15,723 nt of DNA, from the NCBI GenBank assembly GCA_028694075.1, contig JAQUUD010000027.1, positions 1 through 15,723 of the forward strand, written 5' to 3'. Position numbers and translations under genes: made by a program. Position 1 is the stretch's first letter. Every line of letters begins with the position of its first letter. This document shows, piece after piece, positions 7,794 through 14,193 of this stretch. Source of the DNA: Clostridia bacterium (GTDB taxonomy: Bacteria > Bacillota > Clostridia > Christensenellales > UBA1242). The notes below the pieces were generated by a model. It saw only the letters and a list, made by a program, of their open reading frames with translations, was not told the DNA's origin and ran no database searches.

Positions 7794-8267
7794 ATGGATA
7801 GTAAAATAAAAAATAGAAATTTATTCAGTGAAGATGCACGAAAATGGCGGAAATGGATGTTATTATTTACAATAATTTTTTATATATGCTTGATGATTTT
7901 TGTATTTTTGATTATCTTTCCTAATAATTTTATAAACCAATATGTTCCAGAAATCAAAAAAACCCTTTTCATAATAGGTTTTTTAATATTGGCAGTTCTT
8001 AGTAATTGCGCTTATGCATCAAAATATTTGAAATACTACATGTTTATTGATGAAAAAAATATGATTTTTTTCGCTAATAATAAATCTCATAAATACAATC
8101 TCGGTGACTTATTAAGCTATAAAATTATAAAAAGTCTACATAAATATTCGGTATATGAATTAAAGTTTGTTGACGGCAATAAATATATACTTTCCTCATT
8201 TAAAGCTTCCTATTTTACAAAAATTCTTGAAATGATATTAGAAGATAATGTAAAACATAAAATTTAA
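7794..8267 (+). CDS. Two-helix membrane protein, putative immunity protein of a second type
   Basis: A 157-residue protein unlike its neighbours at 7182, 8472 and 9142. Residues ~22-45 and ~56-75 are strongly hydrophobic membrane segments. The rest (~80-157) is a soluble beta-rich domain (MFIDEKNMIFFANN, YNLGDLLSYKII, YELKFVDGNKYILSSF) that looks like a bacterial PH-type fold, judged by eye only. GGGGG lies 7 bases before the ATG. It directly follows a hydrophobic toxin-like tail (7621-7770). Immunity proteins against pore-forming or inner-membrane-targeting toxins are often small membrane proteins, so this assignment fits, but it is inferred from context. Confidence 0.55.
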   Translation: MDSKIKNRNLFSEDARKWRKWMLLFTIIFYICLMIFVFLIIFPNNFINQYVPEIKKTLFIIGFLILAVLSNCAYASKYLKYYMFIDEKNMIFFANNKSHKYNLGDLLSYKIIKSLHKYSVYELKFVDGNKYILSSFKASYFTKILEMILEDNVKHKI

Positions 8268-8292
8268 ATAAAAGATAAATAATTAAAATAAA

Positions 8293-8394
8293 GTCTAGCT
8301 GTTACATCTAAATAATATTGGTGCGGCAGGTGAAATTTATTAATCGCAAAAATTGCAAGAGTATTGTGAATATTTAACGAATATTAATAATTAA
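8293..8394 (+). pseudogene. Short decayed coding remnant inside the cassette array
   Basis: One frame reads NNIGAAGEIY, then an in-frame TAA (8341-8343), then SQKLQEYCEYLTNINN and a stop at about 8392-8394. It has no start. The phrase looks coding, and CAA to TAA would be a one-base lesion, so it may be the end of another displaced toxin or immunity gene. Evidence is weak. Confidence 0.25.
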
Positions 8395-8410
8395 AAAATA
8401 AAATTTTTAA

Positions 8411-8461
8411 ATTAATAATGGAAATGCTTTTCTAATATGCTTTGATTTTAAATTGAAATAA
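8411..8461 (+). pseudogene. 16-codon remnant of the toxin 3' end, cassette B
   Basis: Directly before immunity copy B, the frame INNGNAFLICFDFKLK-stop matches the end of the toxin at 5869-7170 (NRWLKWFSIWFDFKIK-stop), both in protein and at DNA level (GGTTTGATTTTAAAATAAAATAA versus its diverged copy). An upstream stop at 8408-8410 closes the frame. This shows that copy B once followed its own toxin tip. Confidence 0.6.
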
Positions 8462-8471
8462 TGGAGTAAAA

Positions 8472-8894
8472 ATGAAAGTCAAAATAATTAATTTAAAATT
8501 ATATGATAAAACTAATGCTATTCAATTTTCAAATGAAAAAACTTTTATATTTGAAAAAGAAGTATTTGCAATAGCAGAAACAAAAAAAAATAAATTTTTT
8601 CTCATAGAGAATGGTCACGGATATCCATTTTGGATTTATGATAATAAAGCAATAGAAATTTCTGATAATAAAATACCCAATAACTGGATGTTTACTAGAA
8701 AATATAATGATTATAATAAATCAGAATATTCTGGAGTAGAAATTAAAAACATTTTTTCGCCTAAGTGGATGATTGATGATGAAACATTTTTTTATGATAT
8801 TATTGAAAATAGAGATATTGCAGCTAAAAAATTTTATGATAATGAAATTAAACCACGTAGATTAAAAGCACAAAAAGATGAAGAAGAAATGTAA
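8472..8894 (+). CDS. Putative immunity protein, copy B of three paralogues
   Basis: A 140-residue soluble protein, homologous along its whole length to the products at 7182 and 9142. It has the same start (KIINLKLYDKTNAI), the central NNWMFTRKY segment, the IFSPKWMIDDETFFYDI block and an ending almost identical to copy A (KFYDNEIKPRRLKAQKDEEE). GGAG precedes the ATG at good spacing. It follows only a scrap of toxin, so it is an orphan immunity gene, probably kept as protection against sibling cells or as a recombination reservoir. The three copies are clearly diverged in the N-terminal half, where toxin specificity might be set; that is inference. Confidence 0.68.
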   Translation: MKVKIINLKLYDKTNAIQFSNEKTFIFEKEVFAIAETKKNKFFLIENGHGYPFWIYDNKAIEISDNKIPNNWMFTRKYNDYNKSEYSGVEIKNIFSPKWMIDDETFFYDIIENRDIAAKKFYDNEIKPRRLKAQKDEEEM

Positions 8895-8914
8895 AACATT
8901 AATATTTTAATTAA

Positions 8915-9130
8915 AAAGAACAATTAGCATTAAAAAATGCTATAACAAATCCAAATTTAAGTAAAATAATAATTTCTTCTTTAAAAGATCCACGAATGCC
9001 CGGATGGCTTGGTTGGGCGAAATATGAAGTTATAGCTAAAAGCGGTTATACTGGAAATATTTTAGTTCATTATGTAGGCAATAGATGGTTGAAATGGTTT
9101 TCTATATGGTTTGATTTTAAAATAAAATAA
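8915..9130 (+). pseudogene. Orphan toxin C-terminal domain, cassette C
   Basis: A 71-codon frame with no start (preceded by TAA at 8912-8914) aligns end to end with residues 361-433 of the Rhs tip. Shared features are KEQLA, D-x-R-M-P-x-W-L-G-W-x-K-Y, and an identical last block starting HYVGNRWLKWFSIW. The middle is diverged (KIIISSLKD, EVIAKSGYTGNIL). It is an Rhs toxin domain cut off from any core, i.e. a silent orphan tip, followed after 11 bp by its immunity-like gene exactly as in cassette A. Confidence 0.8.
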
Positions 9131-9141
9131 AAGGCAAAATT

Positions 9142-9633
9142 GTGAGAATAAAAATTATAGATTTAGAATTATTTGAAAAAACAAATGCAATTTATGGATT
9201 TTATCAAGATAAAAATATAAACCCTACTTATGAATTTGAAGTTTATGCAATTTTTAACTATAGTATTAAAAAGAAAGAAAAGTTGTTAATAGATATTCGA
9301 GATAGAGATGATATTTTTATTACTTGGATAATAAATAATAAAGCTATTCAGATAATTGATGATAATATGCCAGAAAATTGGGTATTTGCTAAAGAATATA
9401 AAGGTGGATATATAATTCATACATCCGGGTTATCATATTTTCAACCAATTAAATTTAAAAATCTTTGGGCTCCTCAATGGATGATTAGTGACAAAGAATT
9501 TTTTCTTAATATTTACGAAGCTCCGAATGTTGCTAAGAAAAAATTTTACGATAATGAAATTAAACCACATAGATTACAAGCACAAAAAGATTATTTATAT
9601 TCAAATTCCAATTCAACGTTTCGTTCAAATTAA
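9142..9633 (+). CDS. Putative immunity protein, copy C of three paralogues, altered tail
   Basis: A 163-residue homologue of the products at 7182 and 8472. It begins with GTG (the other copies use ATG at the aligned position), with AAAGGC upstream. The shared blocks KIIDLELFEKTNAI, APQWMISDKEFFLNI and KFYDNEIKPHRLQAQKD are present, and copy C has a longer middle than A and B. After QAQKD (codon ending about 9591) the usual DEEEM-stop is missing. The frame runs on into YLYSNSNSTFRSN, which is DNA from the neighbouring DUF1848 gene read on the other strand. The end of the gene was therefore replaced at a recombination junction. The body of the protein is intact and may still fold. Confidence 0.68.
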   Translation: MRIKIIDLELFEKTNAIYGFYQDKNINPTYEFEVYAIFNYSIKKKEKLLIDIRDRDDIFITWIINNKAIQIIDDNMPENWVFAKEYKGGYIIHTSGLSYFQPIKFKNLWAPQWMISDKEFFLNIYEAPNVAKKKFYDNEIKPHRLQAQKDYLYSNSNSTFRSN

Positions 9634-10041
9634 AATAGGGTCATATCTCCAAATAACTGGGCAATGTTTTGATAACTCTTTAAAACTTTCAATCCTTTCA
9701 TTAAGCGGTGGAAGGTTAACTTCAATACTTTTGGGATAAGCATTTAAAGTGTAAAGAAAATAATATTTATAATCTTTTAATTTATCTAATTTATCAAGCA
9801 TTGGCTTTGGATTTTTTGTCCAAAAAACAAATCCTTCCAAAAATCCTTGCATTTCAATTTTCTTTTCTAAGAGCAAATTGGTCGATATGTTTTTTATTTT
9901 TGCTGGTTCAAGGTTGATTTTTGCAATTTTTATTGGATTTATCGGATTTGGCACTAAAACAAAACCCTCGTTCAATCTGTCAAAAAACCATTCACTATAA
10001 AAAGCAGGTATGTCAGTTCGTCTTGAAACACTTAAAATCAC
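9625..10041 (-). pseudogene. DUF1848 protein, C-terminal half lost
   Basis: The N-terminus MILSVSRRTDIPAFYSEWF and the later GFVFWTKNPKPML and VIWRYDPI are hallmarks of DUF1848. That family's proteins are about 300 residues, but here the frame ends after 138 residues. Just past the stop, another minus-strand frame (LNETLNWNLN, to about 9595) could continue the family sequence, so a small frameshift may add to the main loss at about 9592. The start is GTG at 10041 with GGAGAG inside the upstream gene, whose stop is 2 bp away, so the two genes were co-translated. The biochemical function of DUF1848 is unknown; this copy is presumably dead. Confidence 0.8.
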
Positions 10042-10043
10042 TT

Positions 10044-10607
10044 TTATTTCTCTCCAATAATAATTATACCACCTCCATTTAATATTTCAAATTCTTTTAA
10101 CTTAAATTGTCCCCGAAGTTTATTTTTTAACCTCTTCAAAAAATCTTGTTTTTTCTTTGGCATATGATAGTTATTATTTATTGTATAATCACAAACAATA
10201 TAAAAATTTTTTATATTTTGCAAAGTTTTATACAATTCTTCATCTAAATTAGAATTATTTGCAATAGTAAATAGAGAGTTGAAAAAGCAAAGAACAACAT
10301 TTTCTTTTAATATATTTAAAAAGAAAATTCCATCATCAAATTTTACTGTCTTAGGTAATTTTGGGGAAAAATTTTTATAATTATCGGTTTTCTTTATTGC
10401 CCAGTCACATTCATCTATGCCGTAATAATTAAAATTATCACCAAAAACCTGTTTAGCACCAACATAGTCTAACCCAAGCCCACATCCAAAAGATATTATG
10501 TTAGGACTCTTATCCCCTAAAACTTTTTTAAGTTCCAAAAAACCTTCTTTGTTTTTTTCATAATTTTTTTCAGCATATTCTTTCAAATAATTTAAATTAG
10601 AGCACAA
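10044..10607 (-). CDS. Methyltransferase-like protein of unknown target
   Basis: A 187-residue frame with a glycine-rich SAM-binding-like motif, IISFGCGLGLDYVGAKQVF (about residues 37-55), followed by an acidic YYGIDECDW, typical of Rossmann methyltransferases (motifs I and II). Later parts (NVVLCFFNSLF, NFYIVCDYTI) fit the core strands, and the end GGGIIIIGEK fits the last strand. I do not recognise the family. The frame has no ATG: it is open back to a stop at 10629-10631, and the first usable codon is TTG at 10607 without a ribosome site, so the N-terminus may be lost. It is coupled by a 2-bp gap to the DUF1848 gene downstream, suggesting a joint job. Confidence 0.55.
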   Translation of the reverse strand: MCSNLNYLKEYAEKNYEKNKEGFLELKKVLGDKSPNIISFGCGLGLDYVGAKQVFGDNFNYYGIDECDWAIKKTDNYKNFSPKLPKTVKFDDGIFFLNILKENVVLCFFNSLFTIANNSNLDEELYKTLQNIKNFYIVCDYTINNNYHMPKKKQDFLKRLKNKLRGQFKLKEFEILNGGGIIIIGEK

Positions 10608-10730
10608 ATTGTCATAGTCTAAATGCCCTTAAATAAGAAAGGTGGTATAGAAGTGAGATTTATTACTAAAAAAGAAAAATGAAATAAATAATGGTTTAAG
10701 AAGTAGATTATTTTTAAATTGTGCTTTCTG

Positions 10731-10839
10731 AATAAATTTTGACTTATTGATTTTTTTTTGGTATTATTATAATGTGAAATATTTACCAAAGATTTATATT
10801 AAAAATAAATATTCGGCACTGATATTTTGTGTAACTTAA
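10731..10839 (+). repeat. Imperfect direct repeat: promoter plus truncated start of the membrane-protein gene
   Basis: Bases 10731-10813 match 12848-12931. The first 33 bases are identical, including -35 TTGACT (10739-10744) and the 17-bp spacer; the -10 here is TATTAT (10762-10767). A GTG six bases after the -10 opens a 21-codon frame (to 10839) that starts V-KYLPKIYIKNKY, as in the downstream protein, then diverges and stops. The only two base differences inside those codons are synonymous (TTA/TTG, AAG/AAA). Confidence 0.8.
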
Positions 10840-11030
10840 TGGCAAAGATTTGTTTACTGCTTTATTGTTTATTGCGATAAATTTCTGAGGGATAAAAATA
10901 AGTTATAAGAAATGTTGGGGATTTTCGCAAGACAAACTTTATGAATTTCCGCAAATCAAAATAATCAAATAGGTTGATTAGAAATATACCTTTGTTAAAA
11001 GTTTATTGATGATTAAATATAACTCGGAAG

Positions 11031-11054
11031 CAAATTTTGATAAATCAAAATTTG
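11031..11054. repeat. Inverted repeat (hairpin) upstream of sufC
   Basis: Perfect 10-bp arms CAAATTTTGA and TCAAAATTTG are separated by TAAA. It is followed at once by a small ATTGC-TTT-GCAAT hairpin (about 11056-11068). There is no T-run after it, so a simple terminator is unlikely. It could be part of a structured leader for sufC. Confidence 0.5.
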
Positions 11055-11173
11055 GATTGCTTTGCAATTAGCTCGCCAACGCTCGCACTTCCTCGTTTGA
11101 ATTCGTCGTCGTCTCGGTAATAAAAATATAAACAATTTTGCCACCCTCATCTCTTAGAATAGAAAGGATTAAA

Positions 11174-11890
11174 ATGTTAGAACTTAAAAATATTTGTTAT
11201 AGTGTAAAAGAAAACGGAAAATTAAAGGTTATATTAGATAACATAAATTTTTCATGTGAAGAAAATGAAATGATTGCAATCACTGGCAAGAACGGAAGCG
11301 GAAAAAGCACCTTATTGAAAATAATAATGGGGATTATTAAGCCAACATGTGGCACGATTTTATTTAATAAAAAAAACATTACCAATTTTGATATATCTGA
11401 AAGAGCAAAACTTGGGATTGCTTATTCTTTTCAAAACCCAATTAGTTTTAAGGGGATAACAGTTAGGGATTTATTAAATATCTCGTTTGGAGATAATAAT
11501 AAAACTGTAAATGATTATTGTGAAATATTGTCTAATTTAGGACTTTGTGCAATAGAATATCTTGATAGGGAAATCAACAACAAACTTTCTGGCGGAGAAC
11601 AAAAAAGAATAGATATAGCAAGTGTTTTAGCCAGACAAGCAAAACTAAATTTATTTGATGAACCAGAATCGGGAATTGATATTTGGAGTTTTGATAATCT
11701 TGTTAACATATTTAAAAACATTAAAGCATCAAATATTATTGTAAGTCATCAAAAAAAATTAATTAAACAAGCAGATAAAATTTTAATTTTAGATAATGGG
11801 AAAATAATTGCTTTTGATAAAACCAAGATTGTCATACCAACGCTTAATGAAAATGGATATTGCAAAAAATTAAGGAGTAAAAATGGATAA
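11174..11890 (+). CDS. sufC: SufC-like ABC ATPase of iron-sulfur cluster assembly
   Basis: A 238-residue soluble ABC ATPase. Walker A GKNGSGKST (about residue 37), Q-loop YSFQNP, signature LSGGEQKR, Walker B LNLFDEPESGID and switch His in VSHQKK are all present. The EPESGID form and the partner gene mark it as SufC rather than a transporter ATPase. SufC powers conformational change of the SufB/D scaffold during Fe-S cluster building in the cytosol. The start at 11174 is chosen for AAAGGA upstream and family homology; the frame is open 12 codons further back to 11138 without support. It overlaps the next gene by 8 bp, so the two are co-translated. No Rrf2/IscR-type regulator or sufS/sufU is nearby. 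Confidence 0.9.
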   Translation: MLELKNICYSVKENGKLKVILDNINFSCEENEMIAITGKNGSGKSTLLKIIMGIIKPTCGTILFNKKNITNFDISERAKLGIAYSFQNPISFKGITVRDLLNISFGDNNKTVNDYCEILSNLGLCAIEYLDREINNKLSGGEQKRIDIASVLARQAKLNLFDEPESGIDIWSFDNLVNIFKNIKASNIIVSHQKKLIKQADKILILDNGKIIAFDKTKIVIPTLNENGYCKKLRSKNG

Positions 11891-12800
11891 ATTAAGTTTG
11901 GAACTTTTAAAACAAATCACCGATTTAGATAATATTCCAAATGGCGCCCATAATTTTCGAATTAATGGAAAAAGTGATATTCATAATTCAACTGCAAATA
12001 TTGAAATTATAAGCAAAAAAGATAAGCAAGGGGCTAACATAGTTATTAAAAAGGGGACAATTAATGAAATTGTTTACATTCCAGTTATACTTACAAAAGC
12101 AGGATTGAAAGATTTTGTTTATAACGATTTCTATATTGGTGATAATTCAGACGTAACAATAATTGCAGGTTGTGGAATACATAATTGTTCAAATCAGTTA
12201 AGTGAGCATAATGGAATTCACACATTTCACATTGGCAAAAATTCAAAAGTAAAATATGTTGAAAAACATTTAGGAATTGGGGAAAATAGTAGTGATAGAG
12301 TTTTAAATCCAACAACAAAAATTTATATGGAAGATGGAAGTTTTATGCTTATGGAAATGGCTCAAATTGGAGGCGTTTCATTTGCGGATAGAAAATCTAT
12401 TGCGAAATTAAAAAACAACTCAAAACTTATAATTCAAGAAAAAATTTTAACAACTGATAAACAAATCGCAAAAACTAAATTTACAGTAAATTTAAACGGT
12501 AAAAAAAGCAGTGTGGAAATTTCTTCCAGATCGGTTGCAAAAAACAATTCTTTACAAATTCTTAAAAGTTCAATTGTGGGGAAGAACGAATGTTTTGGAC
12601 ATGTGGAATGTGATGGAATAATAATTAATAATGGGCAAATCTTTTCAACTCCAGAAATAAAGGCTCAAAATATTAACAGTATGTTAATACATGAAGCCGC
12701 AATTGGTAAAATTGCAGGAGATGAATTAATAAAGTTAGAAACATTGGGACTTACCGAAAAAGAAGCAGAAGAAAAAATAATTTCTGGGTTTTTAAAATAA
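11883..12800 (+). CDS. sufB: Minimal SufB/SufD-family Fe-S scaffold protein
   Basis: A 305-residue protein, shorter than typical E. coli-type SufB or SufD and similar to the compact SufB of minimal SufCB (SMS-like) systems of anaerobes. Family blocks seen: IIAGCGIHNC (about 95-104), HNGIHTFHIGKNSKVKYVEK, LNPTTKIYMEDGSFMLME, the Cys and His region CFGHVECDG (about 240), and the ending HEAAIGKIAGDELIKLETLG then LTEKEAEEKIISGFL. The core is a beta-helix on which the cluster is assembled using conserved Cys, Glu and His residues, with SufC as the ATPase. Translation is coupled to sufC by an ATGGATAA-type overlap. In this minimal form one protein likely does the work of both SufB and SufD; the gene symbol is therefore approximate. 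Confidence 0.88.
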   Translation: MDKLSLELLKQITDLDNIPNGAHNFRINGKSDIHNSTANIEIISKKDKQGANIVIKKGTINEIVYIPVILTKAGLKDFVYNDFYIGDNSDVTIIAGCGIHNCSNQLSEHNGIHTFHIGKNSKVKYVEKHLGIGENSSDRVLNPTTKIYMEDGSFMLMEMAQIGGVSFADRKSIAKLKNNSKLIIQEKILTTDKQIAKTKFTVNLNGKKSSVEISSRSVAKNNSLQILKSSIVGKNECFGHVECDGIIINNGQIFSTPEIKAQNINSMLIHEAAIGKIAGDELIKLETLGLTEKEAEEKIISGFLK

Positions 12801-12847
12801 ACTAGGAAGTTGGACGTCTTTTTGATTTAATGTGTAAATTGTTTATA

Positions 12848-12931
12848 AATAAATTTTGACTTATTGATTTTTTTTTGGTAATATTATAACAATGAAATAT
12901 TTGCCAAAAATTTATATTAAAAATAAATATT
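12848..12931 (+). repeat. Second copy of the promoter/gene-start direct repeat
   Basis: Matches 10731-10813. It contains the promoter of the membrane-protein gene and its first 13 codons. The two copies flank the SUF genes in direct orientation. Confidence 0.8.
12856..12884 (+). promoter_or_regulatory. Sigma-70-type promoter placed for a leaderless transcript
   Basis: TTGACT (12856-12861) and TAATAT (12879-12884) are separated by 17 bp. The gene's ATG begins at 12892, only 7 bases after the -10, so transcription would start at or next to the ATG. No ribosome site is present. The conserved second copy of this layout at 10739-10776 supports it being real. Confidence 0.6.
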
Positions 12932-14193
12932 TAAAATATGTTAGTGAAATCTCCCAAAAGGGCGGTTTTATTATTTATCTTTTTGTTTCACCAAAGCATT
13001 TACAAAAAGAAATTGACGATGCCGAACAGGTTGTTGCCAAGCAAAAAAGTAAGAAAAAGAAATATTTAAACATAGGATTTTTTGTTCTAAATCTTGTTAT
13101 TATTGCTGGTATTTTAGGTTATCAAATCTCACAAAGCGAAGATATGAGTTTTTCAGCGCTTCTCGCTTCCGGTTTTTCAGTGCCTCTTTTAGGGCTTCTC
13201 ATTTTGGTTTGGCTTGTTTTAATGTTTGTTGAAACACATAGGCATAATATTTTAATAAAACGTTCGTCAGGTAGGTCACGCCCGTTTTTAAGTTACAAAG
13301 TGGCCGCACTGGGACGATATTATGAATCAATAACACCTATGTCAACAGGTGGTCAACCATTTCAGATTTTTTATTTAACGCACCGCGGGCTTAATGCGGC
13401 TGCTGCAATTTCCGTTCCAATGGGTAAGTATGTTATTCATCAATTATGTGTCGCTGTAATCTGGACGGTCGCGTTAATTTTGGGATTAAGCATCAGTTTG
13501 GGCGGAGCATTTGATTATTTAAAATTTGTGTTTATTTTAGGATATGTTTTTAATATAATTTTAATTGTTTTAATTGTTTTCCTTTCCGTAAGTGAGAAAA
13601 CAGGTAAAAAACTTGTGGTTTGGACTTTAAAATTTTTGCAGAAAATAAAAATTATCAAAAATTTTGAGAAACAATATGAAAGGGTTATTAAGGTTGTGCT
13701 GGATTTCCAGTCAACAATACGAAATTTGGTTAAATCTAAAAAGACTTTTTTCTCGTTGCTTTTAAGTACATTGATTTATATTTTGTTAGTAAGTTCAATT
13801 CCGTTTTTTGTATATTGTGCGATGGTTGGAAGTCTTGACTTTTCGATGTGGCCGATTATTGTGCTCCTTGGCATTTTAATTGATATGGCATCAAGTTTTG
13901 TTCCGCTTCCGGGTGGTTCGGGCGTAAGCGAAATCTCTTTTGCGGCAATGTTTAGTGTTATTTTCACCAGCAGTGCAATTTTAACTTGGGCACTGATACT
14001 TTGGAAAATAATGACATATTATATATATTTAGTTCAAGGAATTATTATCATTGCTTATGATAATTTCTGGGGTAATAAAAAATATAAATGGCTAACAAAG
14101 AAATGGGAACTTGAAAAAGAAAGTATGAATTTTACTCAAGATAAACTTCACGAGTTTTCGCAAAACAAGAGTAGTTCAAAAAAAGTAATTTAA
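12892..14193 (+). CDS. LPG-synthase-TM / YbhN-family multi-pass membrane protein
   Basis: A 433-residue integral membrane protein of the lysylphosphatidylglycerol-synthase transmembrane (UPF0104/YbhN) family, a flippase-like fold also found as the N-terminal half of MprF. Family motifs: GRYYESITPMSTGGQPFQIFY (about residues 141-161) and VPLPGGSGVSEISFAAMF (about 338-356). Around eight hydrophobic helices are visible: about 70-90, 105-125, 185-210, 215-240, 283-310, 318-340, 350-370 and 380-400. The C-terminal aminoacyl-transferase domain of MprF is absent, so lysyl-lipid synthesis by this protein alone is not expected; lipid or polyprenyl transport is more likely. The N-terminus (1-66) is long, basic and soluble. 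There is no ribosome site and the promoter abuts the ATG, suggesting a leaderless mRNA. The gene appears intact and independent of the suf genes. Confidence 0.85.
   Translation: MKYLPKIYIKNKYLKYVSEISQKGGFIIYLFVSPKHLQKEIDDAEQVVAKQKSKKKKYLNIGFFVLNLVIIAGILGYQISQSEDMSFSALLASGFSVPLLGLLILVWLVLMFVETHRHNILIKRSSGRSRPFLSYKVAALGRYYESITPMSTGGQPFQIFYLTHRGLNAAAAISVPMGKYVIHQLCVAVIWTVALILGLSISLGGAFDYLKFVFILGYVFNIILIVLIVFLSVSEKTGKKLVVWTLKFLQKIKIIKNFEKQYERVIKVVLDFQSTIRNLVKSKKTFFSLLLSTLIYILLVSSIPFFVYCAMVGSLDFSMWPIIVLLGILIDMASSFVPLPGGSGVSEISFAAMFSVIFTSSAILTWALILWKIMTYYIYLVQGIIIIAYDNFWGNKKYKWLTKKWELEKESMNFTQDKLHEFSQNKSSSKKVI

Larger units (their letters stand above)
10608..11137. other. Intergenic region with duplicated gene start and hairpins
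   Basis: No full gene is visible in about 530 bp. It holds a copy of the promoter and first 13 codons of the downstream membrane-protein gene (10731-10813). It also holds an imperfect candidate sufC promoter (TTGTTA at 10992-10997 with AT-rich -10 options about 17 bp on), a 10-bp-arm hairpin, and a locally GC-richer patch at about 11069-11118. A 19-codon frame at 10623-10682 is too weak to call. Confidence 0.5.

Noticed and set aside
12892..14193. Full MprF lysyl-phosphatidylglycerol synthase
   Set aside because: Only the membrane part is present; the C-terminal aminoacyl-transfer domain is absent.
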